Of a DNA stretch of 64,000 nt, positions 37,401-48,800 are shown piece by piece (position 1 is the stretch's first letter; each line of letters opens with the position of its first letter). The stretch is taken from NCBI RefSeq assembly GCF_963576615.1, contig NC_088709.1:21469243-21533242 (forward strand), written 5' to 3'. The stretch comes from Watersipora subatra. Its lineage: Eukaryota > Bryozoa > Gymnolaemata > Cheilostomatida > Watersiporidae. Below the pieces are notes generated by a model that saw only the letters and a list, made by a program, of their open reading frames with translations, searched no databases and was not told the DNA's origin. The position numbers and the translations under genes are program-made.

Positions 37401-40400
37401 TGAACATAAAAATTATTATTTAGAGATTGCCCACTCTTAGTCAGTGAACTACCTGCAACGCATCACTGTCAGAATTTTTAGCTAGGAATGAGCGATAAGA
37501 TCGATAAAAAAAGGAAATTGTCGGACTGAGCAAACTTTGAAGTAATTGGCAGAACTTAGTCATGCTGCTCAGCCGTAGGTTTGCTACTGAGACTCGATCA
37601 ACATCTGAAGGCCAATATTATATCATACAACAGAGAGTGAAGAACTTTTTTGAGTAGACCAAACACGGTATTACAATATTCTACGCTTATGTAGACTTAA
37701 GAACTTGAAATAAACTTACTGCTGGGTCAAGGTGCTTAGATTTGCTTTTCTTGTTTGTTTTCATACCCTCCTCCATATTATGTTGAGGAAGCAAGTGCTC
37801 GCAACTCCGCTCCGGCGCTTTGTTCTCTCTTCCACCAAATCCTCTCAAAATTTGATCTACTGCTGGCGAACTCATTTCTGCGAAATAAGCTTAATCCATG
37901 AGCAGGAATCATTATATTGTCTAGATTTATAAGTTATTTATTAAATTATTAACTTATTGATTTACAAGTTTTCTAAATAATGAACTTACAATTTTTTCAC
38001 TTAGTCTCAAAGTTTGCCATCAGTTTTTACCTGAGTATATCCTGTCCGCATCGAGGACAAAAGGAGAAGAGCCGACTGACTTGGTACCAGGGAGAGAGGT
38101 CATCTTTGACAGCGGGGTCATGAGGTCATCCTTTGCTGGTGGTATATTAGGAGATTTTACCTGATAAAGAAAGAGAGTCTTTATAAAACTGTGATGTGTA
38201 GCCTGTAATTTTAACTCACGTCAGAACTGGAGGTACTTGAGTATAAAAAAGCTATAAATGTTGCTACCCAATGCTAATTTGCTATTAATTATGGAATATT
38301 ATATTTATTCCATAAATAATATACATGTATACCTTGCACACGGCACTACAAATTACTTAAAATTGTTACAAATAATGCTAATTTTCTACCCACTATGATA
38401 TACATTCATTTTTTGGAAAATTCTAAAGTCTGAGATTTTTTATGCAAGTAGTCATGAGGCACATGTTATCTGCATATTGGAATCTAAAAACATGAAAAAA
38501 AATTTTGTAATAAAAATATTTCTTTTCATGAAAAAATGTGATTATATGATAGCGAAATTGTAACTAATTACAAATTTTTGCATGTCAATTTAGCCAATAG
38601 GGTGTGACCTGAGTAAAACTGCGAGTCTATTTTTTCAAGTAAAAAACAAGCGGGGCATTAACCAGAAAAATAATGAACCATTTATTAAAACAAATGGGAA
38701 ATGTGCACAATGAGCTGACCTCATGCAAGAAATGAGCAAATAATCATTGCCTCAAATCTTGTCATCTACCTGTGTTGTGCTCATGGGTTCTGGCCTTAAC
38801 GCTTTTAAGCCTACTCTTGTATGTACAAAAATATCTCCTGATCCCAGACTGTATTTACAACTGTCCATCAATTGTAAAAGCACTTAAAATAGCACCATTT
38901 TATTAACCAAATATCATTTTCAAGCTTGGAGCTTTTAAAAATCAAGGAAAGAAACAGAAACTAAATATTTTATATAGTTTATTTTTCACACACTTCTAAA
39001 GATGTGCTGTTTTAGGAGTAACTGAGGAAACATAATGGATGATGTAAACCGAGCCTAATGGAGGGTGTATATTTGTTATAAATAGAAAATCAAGTGGTTT
39101 TAGTGTAAATCTCCTGTTGCTAAAGAAATGAAGCTTTCTAACGTTGTCAATTGTGATCGTTTATTGCTAGGAATATAAATCAGTATGTCATTAGAAATTA
39201 ATGTTTTGATGGCAGCCATTTTTCATTTCTTGCTCATTTAGAAGTGCCCTCTTGTAAACTTGCCCTCAGTATTTTGGCGACATCTCAACAACTAGCAGTT
39301 AAATTAATTTGAAAATTTTAGATTATACTGAAAACACAAATTACACAAAATGACTAAAATTTGGTAATCCTACAAAGTACACAAAAGCGACACTAGAATG
39401 CCGAGTTCACTTGGACGTAGGATGAGGTTGAAAAATGTTTCCCCAAATTATCTCGGGGCCAGGCTTCCTAATCTTAAAAACATGACTACATTAACTCTAT
39501 TCTTTTATTTTGCTAATAAAGTTGCATTCTTCCAACAAGTTGGGATGTGGCTCAAATCCAATGTCTAGTTAAAACAGCAAATATGAGAAATTGCTCAACA
39601 TCTATTGTAAGTACAAACATCTATTGTAAGTAAAAACTTACCACAATCTGTGGAAGGTCTGGATTCACTGGTGACAGAACTGGAGATACAATAGCAGGGG
39701 GGGTAGGTGGATGGCGAGCTTTCTTACCAGATATCTTTAGCTTTTCATCCTTGAGAGCTAGAGCTGACGCCTGTATAGAGTGAGAACTGATTCAGACCAG
39801 TCCTCTGTTTAGACTTAGTATTTGTAACAACATATCACAGTGTCACTGCGGTGGTACACAGGCTAAAAGGAATTTTCACATTACACTCAAGGACATTTAT
39901 AGCATCACTTGTTTATTAAGAGCTTGAAACCTGTCATGTTCAATCTATCAAAATGGTTAAGATATTTGCTACAATTATCATCTTTTAAAGGGATATCTTT
40001 TACATACTCCCCCATTAAAGCGCATTAAGAGGACAACTCCAACATGAATGCCATTGTAGTCTATTAAGGTAATACCTCTACCATAACTTCAATTGTGGCC
40101 AATTGTAGTATATTAAAGAAACAACTCTAACATGGCCGCAATTGTACAATATTAAAAAGATAAATCTAACATAGACATAACTATAGTCCTCTTAAATAGG
40201 TAACTAACTGCAATTATAATCTATTAAGAGGACAACTCCAACACAACTAAAATTAAAGTGAAAACGAATGAAATGTCGAGCAAGTTGACTGAAGCATAAC
40301 TATATATTGTACATGTATTTTATCTTTACTTCACACCAAAGCAATTTATTACAGTTTGTATCGTTATTCAATTTTCAATGAAAATACCTTCTTGGCTATT

Positions 40401-40669
40401 CTCTGTTCGATTGGCTCCATATCCATACTGTCACTCGTTAAACTTTTGGCTACTGAAGGTTGTTTTTGCTCTTCATGTTTTGTTTCAGCTTCCACTGACT
40501 CAGGAGTATTTGCTATCGCTGTTTCAGTCACTTCAGGTAGCGCTTCACCATCTGAGAGAGTGTGTAAGAGCCAAGCATTATGGCAACTAACAGAATTTCG
40601 TCCATGAATATCTTCTTATTAAATTAAAACAGATAAATATTCATAAAAAACTGAAATAATAAATGAAAG

Positions 40670-40713
<44 letters not shown>

Positions 40714-41103
40714 AAGTTGGTTAGTAAATACAGTCAGAACCTAATAAATACGTTTTTTGATAGTTTAATCAGTATTGACTACAAAAAACATGGTAAAGAA
40801 CCAAGTTAAGCAATCACAGAGCTGTGAATTCAACTTAAACAAGTGTCCACTGCATGTGATAAAGTGGTTTATGATTGGATCCTCACCAGACTATGACATC
40901 TATGACATGTGCGAAGTACATACCTGGCTTGTCTGTGTCCCCGTTGCTAATTGGAGTCTTCTTTGAAGCATCCATTTCCAATAACTTGACAGCTGCAGCA
41001 TCTGCTGTGATCTCCATCTCCACAATGACAGCGATTTGTGCGACAGTGAATTGAGGAAATGCATGGTGCAGCTCATTGGAAATTCTGAGTGTCCTACGAT
41101 CAT
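28423..41103 (-). CDS. CUE-like domain plus long disordered tail; probable C-terminal half of the CLK kinase transcript (8 exons)
   Basis: Exons in transcript order: 41103-40924, 40551-40388, 39770-39642, 38160-38031, 37877-37720, 33031-32578, 31746-30280 and 29369-28423. They join in one frame for about 1,209 residues. The first exon carries 'HHAFPQFTVAQIAVIVEME' and, 12 residues on, 'LLEM': the FP and di-leucine motifs and spacing of a ubiquitin-binding CUE domain. Next come Ser/Pro-rich sequence, a basic stretch 'EEARRKRREKRKQKSK', a 1.47-kb Ser/Thr-rich exon and a Tyr/Ser/Gly-rich last exon ending 'KPKRYSSKKSKKYQNRRK' then 'DRPSV'. No in-frame Met precedes the CUE-like region, so an upstream coding exon is required. 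The incoming phase (1) and missing start fit splicing from the last kinase exon (42839), giving T+AT = Tyr. A separate gene with an unseen 5' exon remains possible. I recognise no named ortholog. Confidence 0.7.
33961..34836. mobile_element. TTAA-flanked MITE with about 140-bp TIRs (full copy)
   Basis: The ends 'aggttgacttgcaa' and 'ttgcaagtcaacct' are inverted, and each is bordered by TTAA (33957-33960 and 34837-34840), the piggyBac-type target duplication. The TIRs extend through 'caccatgtcttactctgttg' and 'gcttttaagagcttgtaatc'. Its left 640 bases recur at 49370-50013. An internal open frame (34511-34786) partly survives in both copies, but no transposase motif is recognised. Confidence 0.85.
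35004..35387. mobile_element. MITE with 'tacttttcgga' ends
   Basis: Left 'atacttttcggactataaac' and right 'cgtccgaaaagtac' are inverted. The words 'cacccctatataagctgc' and 'cacccgtatataagccgc' recur near the two ends. It is non-coding and lies in the large intron between exons 37720 and 33031. Confidence 0.6.
35850..36000 (-). repeat. tRNA-derived SINE fragment
   Basis: Reverse B box (forward 'gattcgaactcacaacc') and flanking 'aattgcatcatgagt' match the family 2 head. The copy lacks the distal part. Confidence 0.4.
36076..36344 (-). repeat. SINE family 2 copy
   Basis: Forward strand shows 'actctaacatctgcaccaat', 'caatcaccttcagac', 'cacacctgatgatctctcac' and 'gactgtcagcgtactag', in the same order as at 11450-11890 and 60381-60615. 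Confidence 0.6.
36695..36766 (+). tRNA. tRNA-Cys (anticodon GCA)
   Basis: A 72-nt cloverleaf. The acceptor stem pairs GGGGGTA with TGCCCCC (one G.T pair) and the discriminator is T, as usual for Cys. The A box is 'tagctcagtggtagagca'. The anticodon stem ATCGG/CCGAT closes loop CTGCAGT, giving anticodon GCA. The B box is 'gggttcaactcc'. A run of five T starts two bases after the discriminator and would stop RNA polymerase III. It lies antisense inside the 4.7-kb intron of the tail exons. Confidence 0.93.
40673..40711. repeat. (TA)n microsatellite
   Basis: About 19 TA dinucleotides, between exons 40551 and 40924. Confidence 0.95.
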
Positions 41104-41256
41104 CTGTGAAAATAATAAAAAAAGTAGTATGTGGCAGCGATGAGGAGACATAAAGTTATGTTGAAACATTAAATAGCCTGAAAACAGCAAGTTAAAGTAC
41201 TTGAGTAAAAGCTAGAAATAAACTTCCAAATGACAGAATTCCTTAAAACTATTGTT

Positions 41257-41439
41257 TTATATGTGGGTGTATTTTGTGCGCCTGCCTACATACGCTGTAG
41301 TAACTTGGGCTAAATACACCCGATCAGCTTTGGGAAGCCATGCCTCTGAAATGACCCTAAAGGACTTTGTAGCCTTCTCGGTCTTTAGATGCCCCCAAGT
41401 ATATATACCAGGGCGTATGAAAAAGCTTCCTTCTTCCAT
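41257..41439 (-). other. Orphan 60-codon open frame between kinase and tail exons
   Basis: A reverse-strand ATG frame encodes a protein starting MEEGSFFIRPGIYTWG. Codon use looks reasonable and a GTATGT donor occurs at 41293. However, that donor is phase 2, which does not fit the phase-1 entry of exon 41103, and no family is recognised. It could be a cassette exon with another partner, part of a repeat, or chance. Confidence 0.2.
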
Positions 41440-41849
41440 TTAGTGGAGACTGCGGTGAATGCCTATATGGCAAATATGACAACAATGATGGTAAAATAAT
41501 TCAAAAATTTCATTCAATTTCAATTTTTTATGAATAATAAACAGAGCACTCAGCTATGTGCTGCTGTTAGCCAAATTTGTGTGCATTTATAAAGCCTTGC
41601 ATTCAATTTTCACACATTCGGTTCCAAGTTGAAAAAACCTGCAGTTGACATTAATTGGAAAATACATCTTGCCAAAAATAGATGACAAGATATAAGTAAA
41701 TCTATAGAGATCAATATTAAAATCCTAAGCTTGAACTACTAGCACTTTGGAATCCATGGTTACACATACCGGCTAGATGCCTCGTTTGTGTAGCCAGCAC
41801 ACAACGGCTACTAAATGAAGTGTTTTTGTTGAACCAGCTTGCTGGTCTT

Positions 41850-42026
41850 TGCTGACAGAGTACCTGTGATTGGTCAGATTGCTGACAGAATACCTGTGAT
41901 TGGTCAGATTTCTGACAGAGTACCTGTGATTGGTCAGATTGCTGACAGAGTACCTGTGATTGGTCAGATTGCTGACAGAGTACTTGTGATTGGTCAGATT
42001 GCTGACAGAGTATTTGTGATTGGTCA
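41850..42026 (+). repeat. 30-bp minisatellite, 6 copies
   Basis: Unit 'gctgacagagtacctgtgat' plus 'tggtcagatt', nearly identical across copies. Open frames on both strands follow from the multiple-of-three period. Confidence 0.95.
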
Positions 42027-42830
42027 TATAACTAACTCGAATTAAACAGAACGCTGAAATCCATTTATTTGTTTTTAGATCTGACAGTTTTTATTTGAGG
42101 TTCACTAGCGAGTAACATCAACTATGTTTCAATTGTGCTGATGAAGCGAATTTGGAATTGTCCACACATTAAGTAATAGTACGATAAGTATTTCACTAAG
42201 CAACAGTTAATCCGTGTGCTGTGAATTAACGTAGACGCTTTGTTAACAAAGATAAGGATTTTTATGCCAGAAGTCATAGCGACTCAAAACTGCTCAAATC
42301 ATTATAAGAACGAGTGAGTGTTTAAAATGTTTAAAATAAAATAGTTTGCGCGGCATTCTCTTGCGCATCACTCGCGAGTGTTGTTTTCAACTTTCACAAA
42401 CTTGAAACATTTGGTAAAACTTTGCAAGAAACAAAACTCATTTGACTTGCGAGATTTTGCCTTCTGCATCTTACGGGTGACGCAAACTTGTGAATTAATC
42501 ACTTAATGGATACATAGTGAAAGATTCATCTGTATTGATGGTCCTATTACAATAAAAACATAACAGAACAAATAGTTACATAACTGGCCCTGCCGCCACA
42601 AACTGCTCAGGTTCCATTGTAGAAATTAAATGATTGACAATCGAGTTGGTGATGGTAGTTCAAAGAGTAAAAATGTTTGTCAAAGCTGACGTGGCTATTG
42701 TGGCCTTTACTCAGTTAAAGCCAATACTTATTGGTCAATGCATCAACCAGGCATGTTGTTATTGCATAGCCACAATGTAACTGCGGAATGAGATCTACAG
42801 AATTTAGTGTTACAATGTAAATAAAAAAGG

Positions 42831-45800
42831 TTACTTACAGGTCTGAGTGATTAGATCTTCTGCTGGCTTTTCTTCGGTTGTGAAAAACGAGTGCTTTAGC
42901 GCTTGCTCTAATGTGATACGCTCTGCTGGGTCATATTCTAGCATCTTCATAATTAAGTCAAACAGTGACCTAGCAGCCTCATTGTCATTCCGTATATATC
43001 GCTATAAGTAAACATAGGTTTTTAAATGTATGACATTGAACTGTTTGGCGTGATACATCTTTTCTACTAAGATTAGCGATCTAACACCTTGAAGTAAAAC
43101 TGATAGCAATTTTAAAACAAGCACCTTTCTGCAATTGCCAAACTCTAAGCTCACAGAGTCATACAACTTTCATAAAGAGTTGTCTGCCCTATGCACTTAA
43201 TTTCTGATTTTACTGTAGATATGAAAACAATGATACAACAATCACTAATAGAGATCGATTATAAGTTTTTAATTAGTTTTGACAGTTGCATAACATGTTT
43301 TATTTGTGTTTACAAACTTATAGACTGTTGTATTAAAATTGAATTAAAATAAAAATTTACACATAATGTATATACAGTCAAACATGGATAACTCGTCCAC
43401 GGATAGCTCGAACACATGGTTAATTCGAACGGTTTCTTTGGTCCGTTCCCACGTAATGATAAATTGCTATAGATAACTCGAACTCAACACTGTTAATTCG
43501 AACTGTTTTTTTGCCCAACGGCTGCCGAAACGGTTGTTATCGCTTTAGAAAATCACTTTATTCAAAGCCATAGAGGTAAACCTCATCTTCTCGTAATTCA
43601 TAAGCGTTGTTATTACCACCATCGGCAAAATAATTTTGTCAACGACTTTTCTAAAGGTTTGGTCAAATTTGATTTATACTGCTATACGATTAATAGCACG
43701 GGCTTGCCGGGTCACGCGCGCAAGGATTTTCGCCACGCACATACAAAACAAAAACAGCATGTTGTTTTGTATGTGCGTGGCGAAAATCCTTGAGTGCGTG
43801 ACCCGGCTAGCCCGTGACGATGAGTTTTCCGACGTTGATTCCGTGTTGAATCAACGTCGGAATGTTGAATGTTTAAAACGTCTTAAAAATTGTTTTTATT
43901 AAACGTATACGTTGTCTTAGCTAAAAAAACTATTCATCGTTTGACCTAAACACAGAATACGTGTGTACATTCAATAAGTCTCCATTCAAAAAGCGTGAGT
44001 GATATACAATGTACCGTAAAACCTCGTAAAACTTTTAATTGAACTGCCTCGGAGTGTTGCTCTTAACGAATCCCAGGTAAAGTAAGGGATTTTTCTTTGG
44101 TAACTTTTTCTTGAAGTTGCATAAACTTCAAGAAAAATTGGCAAAATTGATCGTGGGTAAAACGCTCAAAAGAAAAAGATGTCTTTTCTTTTGAGCATTT
44201 CAACAACGATCAAGTTTTTCCAATGTCAATCTAAAAAAACGTTCTGGCAATAACATCACCTCAAACAACAAACCAATCTCAAGTGATAGAAAAATCTCTA
44301 TACTTTTTGATAAAAACGTTTTAAACTTTACATTAGAAGCATATAATTTGAAACAAGCCATTTGTGCTTTTTATTTATATTATAGTTTGCATATGTACAT
44401 GTATCTACTAATAAATAAGTAAATACATAGACTTGTGACAGTGCTCTGATAACTTGAACGCTCTGATAATTCGAACACTTTTGCTCGGTCCCGTGAAGTT
44501 CGAGTTATCCATGTTTGACTGTATATATAATTGCTATAATTGGCAGGCATGCGCATGCAGCTACACGAATTAAATAGGATAATTGAATTAAGATTCAAAA
44601 GAACTAAATGTTGATTTTTTCATTAAGCTAATTAAAAGAGGCCAAAATATTTTTAGATTTTGCTCTAAACTTCTAAAAAAATAAGTAAATTTATGAGCGG
44701 TTAATTCTCAAAAGAAATTCCATTTATGGCTCAAGACTTATCAAGCATTAATTTTTTTAGTATCATCTCTTTCTGTTTTGTACTTGCAGCATCAGACTGT
44801 TCATAAAGTCATAGACATTCACAGAAACTTCTGACATTTGAAATATTGAAAAGGTGACATTGATTTGCAATGAGAAAACTTATAAGGTCATTTTATATCA
44901 GTTAAACAGCTATGAACTATTTCTATGTTACTTGTTTTCACAGGTTAAATTGTGTTTTGCGATTTGCTGCTAAGCACTGGACTCAAGATAAAATACAGTT
45001 TTATATCATAATACTAGCAGCCAAATAATACATATATTCTAGTCCTTATTTCAGATAAAAGAACTTTTACAACCCTCCAAGGAATTAAAAGATTATTTAA
45101 TTGATGGAGTAAGCATTGGATGGTGAGCAAGAGGCAAGCTATAGTCTTAATGAACTAATAGCGAGCAAACAGAGAGCAGTCATTTGCTGTTCAACTGCTT
45201 TAACTGGTTTGCTAGTCTGTGACTCTCTATTGATGGTGGGGCGGATAAACACTTACCTTAAAATTAAGGTGAGAGGAAATTGCAGCATACTCACCAACTC
45301 TACATACAGTTTTAAAGCAATTTAGTATAATTTAAATGAAAAATTAGAAATTTATTTGAAATTTTAATAATAGTTTAAGATTTTAAATTTTAAATCTGTT
45401 CAAAATTTGAAAAAAATTAAAATTTGAAAAAAAATTAAAATTTAAAAGACAAAATTTGAAAAAATTTAAAGGTACAAATAATGCGAAGTATTCACAATTA
45501 ATTGGGTTGCTATGTGCAATAATAATTATGGGTTTTGCTGGTCTTGTAGCTAAACCATTTTTCAAGAGATGCTGCTATAATATGCTGAGAAGGGATCTGA
45601 GTGATCTGATTTCTAAAGATTGATGTTTAAGATTTGTTGTGCATTTCCTTTTTAGGAAGAGTCAGCATTTGAAAGACTTACCTGTGTAACAATACAGGTG
45701 TTAAACAAAACTAACATGAATACACTAGTTATAGGGAAAGCATACTCACAGCTTCAGCCAACAAAGCATATCTCAAATAGCATTCATTTGACAAAAGAAA

Positions 45801-48800
45801 ATAATTTAGCATGATTCTCCATTCAATCCACAGCAAACAAAGTGGTGTTAAAACTAGCTTTTGATTGCCTGCTGCACGCAAGTACTTCTGCTGGACATGG
45901 GCCTACCAAGGTAGAGACCACACTAAAGACTGTTATCTGTATGCAATGTTTTTAGTGTTTTTTAGTGTTTTTAGTTTTTAATAGTTTTTGTTGAAATATT
46001 TAAATTTTTTGCTTGAAAACCTTTGCTACTAGCCGAGTATTTAAACTTCTTTTTATACAGTCTTAAGATTCATTTTTTGCTTCTAAAACTAATTAAAAAT
46101 GAATATTAACGTTTTTAACTCTCAGCGAGGATTATTATAAAATGTGGTATGATATGATCACCAACACATGTACACTATTAATCTTTTAAATGTACCATTT
46201 TATTCATACACAGCATGATATGATGATCTGATATGTTTACTTAAAATATTCTTTTTATTATATATTATCTAATATTATAAAAACAATTTAATTAAAATCA
46301 TCTGAAACAAACAATGTTAGTAATGTTTACTTCAAAGAATACCAATCAAAATTAAATGTATACATGCAATGCGTTGGCTCATCATTTTTTTAGACATATT
46401 TTGTATTCAAGTTTTTAAAACTCCATTTATATTTCTTTCAATAGATTAAAAATTTTTTTTTAAACATATTGACTTTCACCAAATCAGAGTAGGGCAGAGA
46501 ATTGTGGGAAATTAATAAGAAATAGAGTTGATTACTATTAATTAGTATGATTCAAAAGCCACCAAAGATATTATCAGAAAGAAAGGTAAGGTGAAGGTCA
46601 TACAGAAAAGCAAACGGAAAGCCATCACATACCACATGTATATGTCAAGCCTCAGGGTCAGGGGCTCAACCATCACACATGCTCCACTTACAAATATAGG
46701 TTTGCACATTTCGCGAACGTATCGTCCGGAAGTGCTATTTGCATCCCAATCCAAACGACCGTGATAGAAAAATGGCATCCTAAATGAGGAACGCTGAGAA
46801 TTATTTAGTATTCTTTTTGATGTAATAAACAAAAATTAGCACAATTGTTTGAAACAATTCATGGCAAAAACTTTTTTCTCCATAATTTGTCTTCTCAATG
46901 TTACTGAACGCTATATGAAATGGATCTATCAGACCAGAGAATGAGGTTTTAAGACTAAAACAAGATTATTTGGTAGGCAACACTGACTAGCGATTAAAAA
47001 AGAAAACAGTCAACTACAAAAGGTATTTAGAGTATTTCTGAGCAATAACTTTTTTGGCTTAAAATTCTGTGGAATCTATGCAGACGTAAATCATTAACAA
47101 ACATTTCAATCTAGCTACGAACTTACTTGGTTCTGCGCGCCATCCGATATGGAAACTGTCCTATGACTCTCTCCATCATAGCTAAATGCTCTAAGTCATC
47201 ATGGGTCTGCAATGTTCATGTTTCCAATTTATGAGATGAGCATGAATAGTAATAATATCCAGTTGCCTACGTCTTTAAAAGAGATGACAACTTCCTTATG
47301 GATAGTTTTATTCAAATGTACATATAGTAAAATTACTTGTGCACATATGTTTTATCATTTACTGCTTATTGTGTGCTGTTTATTGTTGCTTATTGTTTTT
47401 GGTTTTTATTGGATTTGCATATCTGTCACAATCATGATATTATGAACTTCTTTAATTTTTGTTGTAGATTTCTTGGTGACATATAAGATAGGGTTTTTAA
47501 CATATTCAAAGTACATGTATCGCTTTTATAATTTTGAAACGCTTAAAGAAAATTGGTTATCACAACCATTGCAACGGTACAAATCTGACTTATGTAAACT
47601 TGGTAATATAATCAACAAACAACAATTGTATATAGAAACAGGTGTAAACAGAAATTCACAAATATAAACTCACTTAAAAAAAATACATTGACCATTATAA
47701 GTTCTTTATGCTAAAGGAAATGGATAAGCTGCAAAATTTTACAAAGTTTCTTTTGACCTTTTTGTGCGAAGGTCAAAGTTGTACTATACTTGCCTGAGTT
47801 TGAGGAATGTAAATAAAACTTTGCCTCTAAACAATTATTTATATAATATCTACTTTCTAATATATTAAGGTATTACATAAACTTTAGGAGTAGAAACATT
47901 GCAAGTCATTGGTAAGACTATGATGACCAAAGGTCAAAGGTCACTTAAGAATTACCTGGAAAAGAGTGTATCCAGTATATAACTCAAAGAGAATGCAGCC
48001 TATGCTCCAAACATCACATGGGTGTGACCAGCCAAGTTCTAAAAAATCACCAAGCACAAAGTTTTATTAGCTAGACAACCAAAAGCATGATAAAAAATAA
48101 CAAATCTGGATATGCATTTAGACTTGCTCTCTCTTGATATATCACTTCGAGATTACATATTTCTGTCAAGACTTTGTTTGTTATTGTTTAAATAACAAAT
48201 GACAAACACTCAGTTAATAAAGGTGTACATGTATTTTAAACCATTTACTGTAACCAATAGTCGGCTATTAATGTTTGACTGATGTTTGCATTGACCAATT
48301 GGCGACATAAAGTAGCACTTTGATTGGTCTACGGTGACGACAAACATTATGCATACACAAATGCATATGATATTCCTACTGGTTACAAATCATACAAAAA
48401 TGAGATAACCGTTGCTATAGAAACGTGTCCATCCAAGGCTTCGGTTAAATGTTGAGATAAAAGATTGCATTGTAGGGGATTCAAACCTGGACAGTCGGCC
48501 AGCCAAGGACACTAGCATCTGAATCACTCAACTACCTTGCAGCAGTTTTGGAATGCCTAATACTCATGACAATCTCTCACGGTGAACGAGATTGACTAGT
48601 TATAAAAATGTTTGCAGTGTGATATGAATCTTGTTCTGAGTCAGCAGGTTGAACTATTTGCTTAATCAATGATTGTCACGATCGAACAATCGCCTGTGAA
48701 TTGGTCAGCTAGTGTCCTTGCAACATTAGATTCGCTAAGTTTTAAAAAATTGAACTAAATATCGTCAGATACAAATCTCTATGAAAATTTGTTTGAGATG

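Noticed and set aside
40900-41190. 96-codon - strand frame across the CUE-like exon
   Set aside because: It reads a different frame of exon 40924-41103 and crosses both splice sites. The CUE-like frame joins its neighbours in phase; this one does not.
43636-43902. 88-codon + strand frame in the pogo-like element as transposase remnant
   Set aside because: Most of it covers the two hairpins and no DDE or HTH motif is seen.
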